A stretch of 64,000 bases of DNA from Streptosporangium saharense (lineage in GTDB: Bacteria; Actinomycetota; Actinomycetes; Streptosporangiales; Streptosporangiaceae). Positions 1 to 8,633 of the stretch are shown here, piece by piece. The translations under genes and the position numbers were made by a program. Location: NCBI RefSeq assembly GCF_014203715.1, contig NZ_JACHJP010000011.1, positions 124,001 to 188,000 on the forward strand, written 5' to 3'. The notes under the pieces were generated by a model. The model did not search any database and was not told where the DNA came from. It saw only the letters and a program-made list of their open reading frames with translations. Each line of letters begins with the position of its first letter. Within the stretch, counting starts at the first letter, position 1.

Positions 1-1286
1 TCGCCCAGCGGGAAGCGCTCGTCGGCGGCCAGGCGCGCGACCAGCTCGTTGCCCGCGCCGCGTTCGCGCATCGCCAGCGCGGAGGCGACCGCGTGCTCCT
101 TGATCACCTCGTGGGCGCTCTCCCTGCCCACCCCGGCGCGCACCGCGGCCATCAGCATCTTGGTCGTGGCCAGGAACGGCAGGTAGCGGTCGAGCTCGGC
201 GGCGATGACGGCGGGGAAGGCGCCGAACTCCTCCAGCACGGTCAGCATCGTCTCGACCAGCCCGTCGAAGGCGAAGAAGGCGTCGGGCAGGGCGACCCGC
301 CGTACCACCGAGCAGGAGACGTCGCCCTCGTTCCACTGGTCACCGGCCAGCTCGCCCGTCATGGAGGCGTAGCCCCGCAGCACGACGGTCAGCCCGTTGA
401 CGCGCTCGCAGGAGCGGGTGTTCATCTTGTGCGGCATGGCCGAGGAGCCGACCTGTCCCTCGGCGAAGCCCTCGGTGACGAGCTCGTGCCCGGCCATCAG
501 CCGGATGGTCTTGGCCAGCGAGGAGGGGGCGGCGGCGAGCTGCACCAGCGCGGTGACGACCTCGTAGTCCAGCGACCTGGGGTAGACCTGCCCGACGCTG
601 GTCAGCCGGTTCGCGAAGCCCAGGTGGGTGGCGACGTGGTCCTCAAGCTCGGTGAGCTTCGCCCGGTCCCCGCCGAGCAGGTCGAGCATGTCCTGCGCGG
701 TGCCGACCGGACCCTTGATGCCGCGCAGCGGGTAGCGGGCGATGAGCTCCTCAAGGCGGGCCAGGGCGACGAGCAGCTCGTCGGCGGCCGAGGCGAACCG
801 CTTGCCCAGGGTGGTGGACTGCGCGGCCACGTTGTGCGAGCGCCCGGCCATCACGGTGCCGGAGTGCTCGGCGGCCAGGGTGCCCAGGCGGGCCAGCAGC
901 GCCACGCAGCGGTCGCGCACCAGCAGGAGGCTGTCGCGGATCTGCAGCTGCTCGACGTTCTCGGTGAGGTCGCGCGACGTCATGCCCTTGTGCACGTGCT
1001 CGTGCCCGGCCAGCGCGTTGAACTCCTCGATGCGGGCCTTGACGTCGTGGCGGGTGACCCGCTCCCGCTCGGCGATGGAGGCCAGGTCGACCTGCTCGAC
1101 GACCTTCTCGTAGTCGGCGACGGCCTCCTCTGGCACCGCGATCCCCAGCCGGGCCTGCGCGGCCAGCACCGCGAGCCACAGGCGGCGCTCGGCCACCACC
1201 TTGTACTCCGGGGACCACAGGCGGGCCAGCTCCGCCGAGGCGTAGCGGGCGGCCAGAACGTTGGGGATGCGAGGCTTGGCAGTCAC
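1..1286 (-). CDS. purB: Adenylosuccinate lyase, C-terminus cut by the window edge
   Basis: This enzyme cleaves adenylosuccinate to AMP and fumarate, and SAICAR to AICAR and fumarate, in cytoplasmic purine synthesis. The visible 428 residues begin TAKPRIPNVLAARYAS and carry the family signature loop GSSAMPHKMN near residue 290, with the catalytic histidine stretch GRSHNVAAQSTT near 145. Family members are about 475 residues, so roughly the last 50 are outside the window. The start is GTG at 1286. A TAGACT box lies 8 nt upstream and there is no clear Shine-Dalgarno sequence, so a leaderless message is likely. It is separated from the RND exporter gene by a strong hairpin. Confidence 0.93.
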   Translation of the reverse strand, partial: MTAKPRIPNVLAARYASAELARLWSPEYKVVAERRLWLAVLAAQARLGIAVPEEAVADYEKVVEQVDLASIAERERVTRHDVKARIEEFNALAGHEHVHKGMTSRDLTENVEQLQIRDSLLLVRDRCVALLARLGTLAAEHSGTVMAGRSHNVAAQSTTLGKRFASAADELLVALARLEELIARYPLRGIKGPVGTAQDMLDLLGGDRAKLTELEDHVATHLGFANRLTSVGQVYPRSLDYEVVTALVQLAAAPSSLAKTIRLMAGHELVTEGFAEGQVGSSAMPHKMNTRSCERVNGLTVVLRGYASMTGELAGDQWNEGDVSCSVVRRVALPDAFFAFDGLVETMLTVLEEFGAFPAVIAAELDRYLPFLATTKMLMAAVRAGVGRESAHEVIKEHAVASALAMRERGAGNELVARLAADERFPLG

Positions 1287-1294
1287 GTTGCCTC

Positions 1295-1300
1295 AGTCTA
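1295..1300 (-). promoter_or_regulatory. -10 box TAGACT for leaderless purB
   Basis: TAGACT on the minus strand ends 8 nt before the purB GTG. A start site there would put the 5' end at the start codon. This is inferred from spacing and the absence of a ribosome binding site. Confidence 0.45.
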
Positions 1301-1324
1301 TTGCCGCCCGCGCTCCCGGCCCGC

Positions 1325-1357
1325 CACGGGGTACGGCGACGCCCGCCGTACCCCGTG
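1325..1357 (-). terminator. Perfect 14-bp hairpin after the RND exporter gene
   Basis: The arms CACGGGGTACGGCG and CGCCGTACCCCGTG are fully complementary around a 5-nt loop (1339-1343). The hairpin lies 8 nt beyond the stop of the RND gene and before purB. There is no long T tract, as is common for actinobacterial terminators. Confidence 0.75.
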
Positions 1358-1364
1358 CGAGAGG

Positions 1365-4300
1365 TCAGCCGACCGGGGTCAGGTCACCCTGGGACTTGAC
1401 CTCGGCCTCGTGCTTACCTGCCTTGGACCCGCGGCTGAAACGCTCCTTGGTCCGTTCGAGGATCACGTACAGCGTCGGCACCAGCACCAGCGTCAGCAGC
1501 GTCGAGGACAGCAGACCGCCGATGACCACGATGGCCAGCGGCTGGGAGATGAACCCGCCGGAGCCGGTCAGGCCGAGCGCCATCGGGATCAGCGCGAAGA
1601 TCGTGGCGACCGCGGTCATCAGGATCGGCCGCAGTCGCCTGCGTCCGCCCTCGATCACCGCCTCGACCACCCCGAGCCCGCTCTCGCGGTACTGGTTGAT
1701 CAGGTCGATGAGCACGATGGCGTTGGTCACGACGATGCCGATCAGCATCAGCATGCCGATCAGGGCGGGCACGCCGAGCGGGGTGCCGGTGGCCAGCAGC
1801 AGGCCGATGGCGCCGGTCGCGGCGAACGGTACCGAGACCAGCAGCACCAGCGGCTGGGCGAAGCTGCGGAACGTCGCCACCATGATCATGAAGACGATCG
1901 CGATGGCGGCGAGCATCGCCAGGCCGAGCTGGCCGAACGCCTCGTTCTGGTCGGCGCTCACCCCGCCGATGGTGTAGCGGGCGCCGTCGGGCAGCTTCAG
2001 GTCCTGCATCTTCGTGGTCAGCGTCGCGGTCAGGGCGCCCAGGTCGCTGGCGGTCGAGGTGCCGGAGACCGTCGCGCTGCGCTCACCGTCGACCCGGGTC
2101 ACCTGGGTCGGGCCGTCGACCCTGGCCACCTTGGCGACCTCGGACAGCTTGACCGTGCCGGTCGCGGTCGGCAGCTTCAGCCTGCCGATCTGCGCCATGT
2201 CCTCGGGGGCGTCGCCGCTGCGCAGGATCAGGTCGCTGGCCCGGCCGTCGAGGGTGACCTGGCCAAGCGGCGCGCCCCTGAAGGCCTGCGCGACGAACTG
2301 GCCGATCTGCGCCTCGGTCAGGCCCTTCTCCGCGGCCTTCTTCCTGTCGACCTGGACCTCGACGCGCTTGGCGCTGGCCTCCAGGTTGGAGGAGACGTCC
2401 CGCAGGCCGCTCATGCCCGCCATCGCGCCGCGGACCGTCTCGGCCGCGCCGCGCAGCGTCTCGAGGTCCGGCGCCTGCACGATCACCTGGAGCTGGTTGG
2501 TCGAGCCGCCGCCGGGGCCTCCCTGGGAGCCGCCGACGGTGATCTCACCGGCGTCCTTGAGCCCGCCGAGCCGGTCGCGCAGTTTGTCCTCAAGCGCCGT
2601 GGTGTCGGTGCCCTCGGCCACCGTCACCGAGTAGGAGGCGCGGTCCCCGCCGCCGCCTCCGGCGGCCGCGCCCATGAAGCCGCCACCGCCGCCCACGTTG
2701 ACCTGGTAGGTCTCCACCTCCCTGAAGGAGGAGAGCACCTGCTCGACCTTCTTGGCCGCCGCGTCGGTGGTGGCCAGGTCGGTGCCGGGGGGCATCTTCT
2801 GGGTCAGCGACAGGGTGTTCTGGCCCGAGGAGTCGAGGAAGTTGGTCTCCAGCCGCCCGGCCAGGCCCATCGTGCCGACGAAGACCAGGATGCCGACCAG
2901 GACGGTGATCAGCCTGCGCCGGGTGGCGAAGCGCAGGACCGGCAGGTACATCCGCTGCAGGGGGCTGCGAAGCTCCTTGGCCTCGGCCTCCTCGCGCATC
3001 ACGCGCGCCTGCTCGGGGGTTAGCACGGGCGCCTTGAGGAACCAGTACGCCAGGACCGGGATGATCGTCAGCGACACCAGCAGCGAGGCCAGCAGCGCGA
3101 CCGTCACGGTGATGGCGAACGGGGCGAACAACTGCCCGACCATGCCGCCGACCACCGCGATCGGCAGGAAGACCGCGACGGTCGTCAGGGTCGAGGCGGT
3201 GACGGCGCCGCTCACCTCCCGCACGCCCGCGAGCACGGCGTCCCGCTTGGCCTCGCCGTACCCCAGGTGGCGCTTGATGTTCTCCAGGACCACGATCGAG
3301 TCGTCGACCACGCGGCCGACGGCGATGGTCAGGGCGCCCAGGGTCAGCATGTTCAGCGAGTAGTCGCCGAGCCACAGCGCGATCAGCGCGATGACGACCG
3401 ACAGCGGGATGGACATCGCCGTCACCAGCGTCGAGCGCACCGACAGCAGGAAGATCAGGATGACCAGCACCGCGAAGGCCAGGCCGAGCAGACCCTCGGT
3501 GGTCAGGTCCTCGATCGAACGCTCCACGTAGGGCGCCTGGTCGAAGATCACGCTCACCTTGGCGGCGGCGCCGATCTCCTTGGTCAGCTCGGGCAGCTTC
3601 TCGCGCACCGCGTGGGAGATGGCGACCGCGTTGCCGTCCGGCTTCATGGTGACCGAGACGCCCAGGCTGGGCTCGCCGTCGGTGCGGGTCAGCGAGGTGC
3701 TGTCGGCCTGCGAACGCTCGATCGTGGCCACGTCGCCGAGCTTGACGGGCTTGGGCGGCTTGGGAGCCGCGACCGGGAGGCGCTGCGCCGCCGTCCCCCG
3801 GGCGCCCTGCGCCTGCGCGGCCTGCGCCGCCTGTGCCTGTGCCGTACGGCCCTGAGGGGCCCCCTGCTGCTGGAGCTGCGCCGGGGCGGCGGGCTGCAGG
3901 TAGAGGTTCTCCAGGTCCTCGACGGAGGTGATGCGGCTGCCGACCTGGACGGTCAGCGACGTGTTGTCCTGGGTGAGGCTGCCGGCGGGGATCGACTGGC
4001 CGTTGGCGCGCAGCACGTCGGCGACCGCGGTCGGCGCGAGGCCGTGCTTGGCGAGCTTCTTGGTGTCGGGGGTGACCACCACGGTCTCCTCCCGCGTGCC
4101 GGTCACCGTGGCCTCGCGCACCCCGTCGATGCCCTGCAGCTCGGGCACCATGGTCCGCCTGAGCCTGTCCTCGGTGGTCCGCTGGTCACCGCCCGCGGAC
4201 ACCGCGAGCACCAGCACCGGGATGTCGTCGGTGCCGCCCGCCAGAACCTGCGGATCGACGCCGTCGGGTAGCTGGGAGCCGATCCGTGAGATCGCCTGCT

Positions 4301-4628
4301 GCATCTTGTTCACCGAGGCGTCGATGTCGGTGCCGTACTCGAACGACACCTGGACCTGCGCAACCCCCTCGCTGGAGGTCGAGGTCACCTCGGTGACCCC
4401 CTCAAGTCCCTGGAAGCTGTCCTCGATGGGCTTGGTGACCTGTTCCTCGACGATCTCGGGGGAGGCGCCCGGGTAGGGGGCGACCACGAAGGCACCGGGG
4501 AACGAGAGGGAGGGCAGCAGCTGTTGTTTGAGCGAGGGGATCGCGAAGGCGCCGAAGGCGCTCAACACGACCGCGATCATTATGACGAGGCTGCGGTTGG
4601 CAAGACTCAACCTGGCCAGGGCGGTCAT
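1365..4628 (-). CDS. RND-family efflux transporter (AcrB/SwrC-like)
   Basis: This is a proton-driven inner-membrane exporter of the resistance-nodulation-division superfamily with 1087 residues. It shows the duplicated architecture: TM1 near residues 13-30, a periplasmic-type porter loop to about 375, a TM bundle from about 379 to 560, then TM7 near 585, a second large loop, and a final TM bundle from about 905 to 1060. The start motif PYPGASPEIVEEQVTKPIE is typical of the family. Odd points are an Ala/Gln-rich low-complexity linker (about residues 246-294) and two Gly-rich insertions (about 643-668 and 696-708). No adaptor or outer-membrane partner is nearby, as expected in a Gram-positive. 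It diverges from a MarR gene that probably represses it (inference). Confidence 0.9.
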   Translation of the reverse strand: MTALARLSLANRSLVIMIAVVLSAFGAFAIPSLKQQLLPSLSFPGAFVVAPYPGASPEIVEEQVTKPIEDSFQGLEGVTEVTSTSSEGVAQVQVSFEYGTDIDASVNKMQQAISRIGSQLPDGVDPQVLAGGTDDIPVLVLAVSAGGDQRTTEDRLRRTMVPELQGIDGVREATVTGTREETVVVTPDTKKLAKHGLAPTAVADVLRANGQSIPAGSLTQDNTSLTVQVGSRITSVEDLENLYLQPAAPAQLQQQGAPQGRTAQAQAAQAAQAQGARGTAAQRLPVAAPKPPKPVKLGDVATIERSQADSTSLTRTDGEPSLGVSVTMKPDGNAVAISHAVREKLPELTKEIGAAAKVSVIFDQAPYVERSIEDLTTEGLLGLAFAVLVILIFLLSVRSTLVTAMSIPLSVVIALIALWLGDYSLNMLTLGALTIAVGRVVDDSIVVLENIKRHLGYGEAKRDAVLAGVREVSGAVTASTLTTVAVFLPIAVVGGMVGQLFAPFAITVTVALLASLLVSLTIIPVLAYWFLKAPVLTPEQARVMREEAEAKELRSPLQRMYLPVLRFATRRRLITVLVGILVFVGTMGLAGRLETNFLDSSGQNTLSLTQKMPPGTDLATTDAAAKKVEQVLSSFREVETYQVNVGGGGGFMGAAAGGGGGDRASYSVTVAEGTDTTALEDKLRDRLGGLKDAGEITVGGSQGGPGGGSTNQLQVIVQAPDLETLRGAAETVRGAMAGMSGLRDVSSNLEASAKRVEVQVDRKKAAEKGLTEAQIGQFVAQAFRGAPLGQVTLDGRASDLILRSGDAPEDMAQIGRLKLPTATGTVKLSEVAKVARVDGPTQVTRVDGERSATVSGTSTASDLGALTATLTTKMQDLKLPDGARYTIGGVSADQNEAFGQLGLAMLAAIAIVFMIMVATFRSFAQPLVLLVSVPFAATGAIGLLLATGTPLGVPALIGMLMLIGIVVTNAIVLIDLINQYRESGLGVVEAVIEGGRRRLRPILMTAVATIFALIPMALGLTGSGGFISQPLAIVVIGGLLSSTLLTLVLVPTLYVILERTKERFSRGSKAGKHEAEVKSQGDLTPVG

Positions 4629-4690
4629 GGGGGCGGACTCCTAAAGGGGCCTGAAGGGGCATTGCACATAAGTTCGCCCCAGCCTAACAC

Positions 4691-4705
4691 TTCGCTTTAC
4701 GCGAA
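4691..4705. promoter_or_regulatory. Candidate MarR operator, TTCGC-N5-GCGAA
   Basis: A perfect 5-bp inverted repeat (TTCGC, spacer TTTAC, GCGAA) lies in the 126-bp AT-richer gap between the divergent RND and MarR genes. MarR dimers usually bind such dyads between divergent promoters. Assignment to this MarR rests on position only. Confidence 0.35.
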
Positions 4706-4754
4706 TATTTAACGTCGTCTTGCGATCCTGATAACCTTCTCAGGAAGCGGAGAG

Positions 4755-5222
4755 GTGAGTGTGGACGACGAACGCGACCGGCTGATCAACCGCATCGGCG
4801 AGCTGCAGCGGGACCTTGGGCGATTCCTCGCCCAGCGCAGGCCGCCGTCTCCGCTCTTCGACTCCAACCTCACGATGCGCCAGCTCAGCGTGGTGATGCT
4901 CCTTTCCTACCAGGACTCCGCCTCGGGCCAGGATCTGGCCCACTACCTCGGCGTCGGCCTCGGCACGGTCACCGGCATCGTCGACCGCCTCGTCGGCCAC
5001 GGCCTGGTAACCCGCCGCGAGGACCCCAACGACCGTCGCGTCCGCCGCGTCGAACTGACCCCGGCGGGCCGTACCCTCGTCGAACGGATCACCGACGCCG
5101 GGCTCGCCGACTTCCGCCACCTCATCGGCCTGCTCGACACCCAGACCCTGCGCGACCTGCTGAGCGTCATGGACAGGATCGAGGCAGCGACCGTCGCCCT
5201 CTGCCGCCAGGACGCCTCCTGA
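4755..5222 (+). CDS. MarR-family transcriptional regulator
   Basis: This 155-residue winged-helix regulator has the MarR recognition region ASGQDLAHYLGVGLGTVTGIVDRL (helices near 57-80) followed by the wing RREDPNDRRVRRVELTPAG. Flanking helices at both ends would form the dimer interface. The start is GTG at 4755, preceded by a purine-rich AGGAAGCGGAGAG ribosome binding site. It is divergent from the RND exporter and followed immediately by an MFS transporter. The obvious inference is local control of one or both transporters by a small ligand, but the effector cannot be read from the sequence. Confidence 0.9.
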   Translation: MSVDDERDRLINRIGELQRDLGRFLAQRRPPSPLFDSNLTMRQLSVVMLLSYQDSASGQDLAHYLGVGLGTVTGIVDRLVGHGLVTRREDPNDRRVRRVELTPAGRTLVERITDAGLADFRHLIGLLDTQTLRDLLSVMDRIEAATVALCRQDAS

Positions 5223-5242
5223 CCGGGCCGGGGGGCGCCTCC

Positions 5243-6370
5243 CTGACGGGCCCCCGCCTGGCCGTCTCGTTCTTCTTCCTGGCGCTGGGCACCCTCTCCG
5301 GCGCCTGGGCCGCCCGCATCCCCGCCGTCAAACAGGACCTCGGCCTCAGCAACGGACAGCTCGCCTACGGCCTGTTCGCCCTCACCACCGGCCTCATCGT
5401 GGGGATGCGCTTCGCCGGGCGCCTCACCGACCGCTTCGGCAGCGCCCGCGTCATCACCCCCGCCGCCGTCGTCACGGCCCTGGCCGTCATCCCGCCCGGC
5501 TACGCCCCGACCCTGCCCCTGCTCATCGCCTCCCTCTTCCTGTACGGCGTCGTCAACGCCTCCCTCGACGTCTCCATGAACGCCCACGGCGTCGAGGTCG
5601 AACGCGCCTGCGGCCGCCCCCTCATGTCCGGCTTCCACGGCATGTACAGCGTCGGCGGACTCCTCGGCGCCGGAGTCGGCGGCCTGTTCGCCTGGTTCGG
5701 CGCCGGGGCCGGACCCACCCTGGCCACGACCGGCGTCACCCTCGCCCTGGCCTGCCTCCTGGCCGGACGCCACCTGCTGCCCCCCGCCCCGACGGTCAGG
5801 GAGAACCCGCCTCCCAGGACACGCAGGACCGGCTGGATCATCCTCATCGGCGTGGTCGCCTTCGCCGGGCTCGTCGGGGAGGGCGCCGCCGTCGACTGGA
5901 CCGCCGTCTACCTCTTCGAGGACCTGCACGCCTCACAGGGCGTCGCCGCCCTCGGCTTCGCCGCCTTCTCCACCGCCATGACGGTCGGCCGCCTCGCCGG
6001 TGACCGGCTGGCCCTGCGTTTCGGCCCGGTCCGCCTGGTCCGCGTCTCCGGCCTGCTGGCCGCCGTGAGCCTGGGCGCCGCGCTGCTCGTCGGCCAGGTC
6101 CCCGCCGCCGTCGCGGGCTTCACCCTCTTCGGCCTCGGCCTGGCCACGATCGTGCCCCAGGTCTTCTCCGCCGCGGGCAACCACGACCCGGAGCACGCCG
6201 GAGCCTCCATCGCCCAGGTCGCCACCATCGGCTACGCGGGCCTGGTCGCGGGACCGGCCCTCATCGGCGGGGCCGCGGAGATCGTCGGCCTGCCCGCCGC
6301 CCTGGGCATCCCGGTGCTGCTCGCCGCGTTCATGTCCGCCTCGGCGGGAGCCCTGCGCCCACCCCGCTGA
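5243..6370 (+). CDS. MFS transporter with probable CTG start
   Basis: This is a 12-TM major facilitator of about 375 residues, related to the putative sugar/drug MFS proteins that begin LxLxxxGTLSGAWAARIPA. The first ATG-like codon in frame is at 5399 (GTG GGG ATG region), but clear TM1 and TM2 coding (FFFLALGTLSGAWAARIP, then GLFALTTGLIVGM) lies upstream of it. No ATG, GTG or TTG occurs in frame between the end of the MarR gene and TM1. The CTG at 5243, about 8 nt after a GGGGGG run, is the best candidate start. The gene is probably co-transcribed with marR. The substrate is unknown. Confidence 0.85.
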   Translation: MTGPRLAVSFFFLALGTLSGAWAARIPAVKQDLGLSNGQLAYGLFALTTGLIVGMRFAGRLTDRFGSARVITPAAVVTALAVIPPGYAPTLPLLIASLFLYGVVNASLDVSMNAHGVEVERACGRPLMSGFHGMYSVGGLLGAGVGGLFAWFGAGAGPTLATTGVTLALACLLAGRHLLPPAPTVRENPPPRTRRTGWIILIGVVAFAGLVGEGAAVDWTAVYLFEDLHASQGVAALGFAAFSTAMTVGRLAGDRLALRFGPVRLVRVSGLLAAVSLGAALLVGQVPAAVAGFTLFGLGLATIVPQVFSAAGNHDPEHAGASIAQVATIGYAGLVAGPALIGGAAEIVGLPAALGIPVLLAAFMSASAGALRPPR

Positions 6371-6404
6371 ATCCGGGCAGGACGGTCGTACGGCAGCGCC
6401 GCAC

Positions 6405-6410
6405 TAAGAT
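6405..6410 (+). promoter_or_regulatory. -10 box TAAGAT, leaderless type
   Basis: TAAGAT ends 8 nt before the ATG at 6419, with no Shine-Dalgarno sequence between. The spacing fits a leaderless transcript. Confidence 0.45.
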
Positions 6411-6418
6411 CACGACCC

Positions 6419-8185
6419 ATGCTTCCGGATGGTTTATGGCGGATCGCCGGGTTTGGAGTCGTCGGTCTGGTCCTCGCGGCGGCGGTCGCGGGCCTGGTGC
6501 TCGGCGACGCCTGGCTCTGGTTGGCCGTCAACTGGTCGTTGCCGGGCTACGTGCGATTCCACTCGTCCGACGGGTTCGACGCCCCGACGACCGTGGCGCT
6601 GCTCGGAGCCGCCCTGGTGAAGGCCGCGTTCCTGTGGCTGATCCTGCGCACCCCCGTGCGGGGACCAGTGAACCGCCGGGAGAAGGCGCTGCGCCGCCTG
6701 TTGTACCTGGCGGTGGCGTACAGCCTCGTGCTGCGGTACCCGGCCGACATACTCCCCGACACGGTGATCGCGGCGTTCCAGCTCGCGCTGTGGACCGCGA
6801 TCGACATCCTCTACCTACTCGTCATCCGCTGGCGATCCCGCCTGCTGCGCGTGGCGGCCGGGGCGATGTTCGCCGTCGAACTGGCCGGACTGGCCGACGC
6901 GCTGCTCTACGAACTCGACCTCCCCGATCTCGGAACGGGCGTCGGCGTCCAACTGGCCCTGACGCTGGGCGGGTTGGCGGTGACCGTCGTCACGGTCATC
7001 GGGCAGCGGCGCGACGGCCGGTGGAGCCGCGGCACGCGGGCCCTCGGTTGGTCGTCTGCGGGTCTCCAAGTACTGATCTCGCTCGGCTTCTTCGCCGACG
7101 AGATCTTCGACAACCTGGCGATGCTCGTCATGGTGAAAACGGTGATGCTCGTCAACGTCGTGTGGATCGCGGCGACCGCCCGTGAGCTTCCTCCCGAGGG
7201 CCAACCGGCGGATCTTCCGCCCGCGCGGCGGCGCGCGGTCCGCCTCACGGTGGCCGCCGTGGTCCTGCTGCCGATCATCGCGATGATCCACCCGGAACGG
7301 ACCCCGCACCTCACCTACACCGGCGGATCGACGGACTGCTACGACCGGCCCGCCTTCGGCGACCTGAAACCCGCGGAACGCGACGCCGTGTTCCTGTGCC
7401 TGGCGCGGAGCACGGACGACGGAACCCCGCCCATGTTCCCGGACAGCATGTCGGACCAGGGGATCCTCGCCTCCGGGCAGGCGCTGTGCCGGGCGAGGAA
7501 CGGCGAGGAGCATGAGGCGATCCTGAAGCGGGCCGGGAGCGAGCGGTCCTCCTGGGGCGTGGATCCAGAGGACCTCGTCTACGTCTGCCCGGAGATCATC
7601 GGCGCGGCCCATCCCGAACTGCTGCGCTCCACCGAGGAGACGCGGGAGGCGAACGCCGCCTACCTCACCGCGGCGAACGCCGGTTGCCGTGACCCGTGGC
7701 CCAGGACGAAGGGGGTCGTCCAGGCCACGGCCAAGTACTTCCTGTTCGCCGACGGCGACTTCGGCTATCTGGTCCACGACCCTGGGGACAGGGTGACCGA
7801 GGAGCAGGCGGAGGAGGCGATGGACAGGATCCACGACGACGGCGCCCTCTTCGGGGTCGCCGAGAGCGCGGTGCTCGTCGGGCACGTCGAGGACGTCGTC
7901 GATCTGTGCCTCACGGTGAAGGCCATGCGCACCGCACCACCACGGCGAACGGCCGGGTGGGAGCAGATCAACGAGATGCCGATCGTCAGCCGCAGCGGCC
8001 GGCTCACCGTGCCGGAGATGGGCGAGGACGAGGTGGGCGCGGGCGCCCCGATGCCGAACCTGGCGATCGCGGGAAAGGGCCACTACCGGCTCCGCGTCTA
8101 CGTGCGGTTCGGCGACACGGGTGAAGAACACCTGGTCGTCGTGTTCCCCGGCGCGTCGAAGAAAAGGCTCACACTGAAGCCGTGA
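6419..8185 (+). CDS. Multi-pass membrane protein with soluble C-terminal domain, unknown function
   Basis: The 588-residue product is not recognised. Its N-terminal half is hydrophobic, with about seven or eight predicted TM segments between residues 5 and 290, the last being VAAVVLLPIIAMI near 285. The C-terminal half (about 300-588) is soluble, rich in acidic residues, and contains several Cys (TDCYDRP, FLCLARS, ALCRARN, VYVCPEII, AGCRDPW, VDLCLTV), suggesting disulfides outside the cell. It is transcribed alone from a likely leaderless promoter and followed by a strong hairpin. It could be a sensor or envelope protein, but nothing in the sequence decides this. Confidence 0.8.
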   Translation: MLPDGLWRIAGFGVVGLVLAAAVAGLVLGDAWLWLAVNWSLPGYVRFHSSDGFDAPTTVALLGAALVKAAFLWLILRTPVRGPVNRREKALRRLLYLAVAYSLVLRYPADILPDTVIAAFQLALWTAIDILYLLVIRWRSRLLRVAAGAMFAVELAGLADALLYELDLPDLGTGVGVQLALTLGGLAVTVVTVIGQRRDGRWSRGTRALGWSSAGLQVLISLGFFADEIFDNLAMLVMVKTVMLVNVVWIAATARELPPEGQPADLPPARRRAVRLTVAAVVLLPIIAMIHPERTPHLTYTGGSTDCYDRPAFGDLKPAERDAVFLCLARSTDDGTPPMFPDSMSDQGILASGQALCRARNGEEHEAILKRAGSERSSWGVDPEDLVYVCPEIIGAAHPELLRSTEETREANAAYLTAANAGCRDPWPRTKGVVQATAKYFLFADGDFGYLVHDPGDRVTEEQAEEAMDRIHDDGALFGVAESAVLVGHVEDVVDLCLTVKAMRTAPPRRTAGWEQINEMPIVSRSGRLTVPEMGEDEVGAGAPMPNLAIAGKGHYRLRVYVRFGDTGEEHLVVVFPGASKKRLTLKP

Positions 8186-8633
8186 GAATCCCGGACGCGT
8201 GCCTACGTCGAGGATCCGGAACGCCGTCCATTTACCGGGAAAATCAGGACGGCGTTTTCCCTTAGGCAGCCTTCGCGACCCACAGGAATCCCCCCATCAC
8301 AGAAACACACCTCCCCCATTGGGAAAGTCCCTGCTCATCGGGCTTCACAGAAAGCCTCAATACGACGAGGAAACCGCACTGTCAAGCGACAAAAGTATCT
8401 TTCAACGATCATCGCAATAACACTGGGCGCCCACCCGGAAGCCGACCGTGTAAATCGTTTCAACAGTTGATTTTCATACCGATGATCAGCCTATGCTGAC
8501 CCGTCTGCTCCCTTGGTTCCACACCGCACATCCACCGCGTGGGAAACGCGCCCTCCGGCGTGCCCGCATGCCCGAAAAGCCACAAGCACCGGCGGCGCCC
8601 ACGCACCACGGAAAGACGAAAAAGGAGAATTCG
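8186..8633 (+). other. 448-bp intergenic region
   Basis: After the terminator at 8220-8262 the region becomes AT-richer (8300-8480) and has no convincing coding frame. A weak promoter pair, TTGATT (8467-8472) and TATGCT (8492-8497) with a long 19-nt spacer, could drive the protease gene. A strong AAAGGAG ribosome binding site at 8621-8626 sets the downstream GTG start. Confidence 0.5.
8220..8262 (+). terminator. Hairpin terminator after the membrane protein gene
   Basis: Perfect 10-bp arms AACGCCGTCC (8220-8229) and GGACGGCGTT (8247-8256), with a 17-nt loop, are followed by TTCCCTT. This is 35 nt beyond the stop codon at 8185. Confidence 0.75.

Noticed and set aside
93..3023. 976-codon open frame on the plus strand across purB and the RND gene
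   Set aside because: It is antisense to two genes with clear family motifs. Its composition (Gly/Arg/His/Gln-rich) is typical of the complement of GC-rich coding DNA, and it crosses a terminator.
8493..8633. Extended N-terminus of the protease starting at ATG 8493
   Set aside because: It adds a charged stretch before the signal peptide and lacks a ribosome binding site. GTG 8634 has AAAGGAG.
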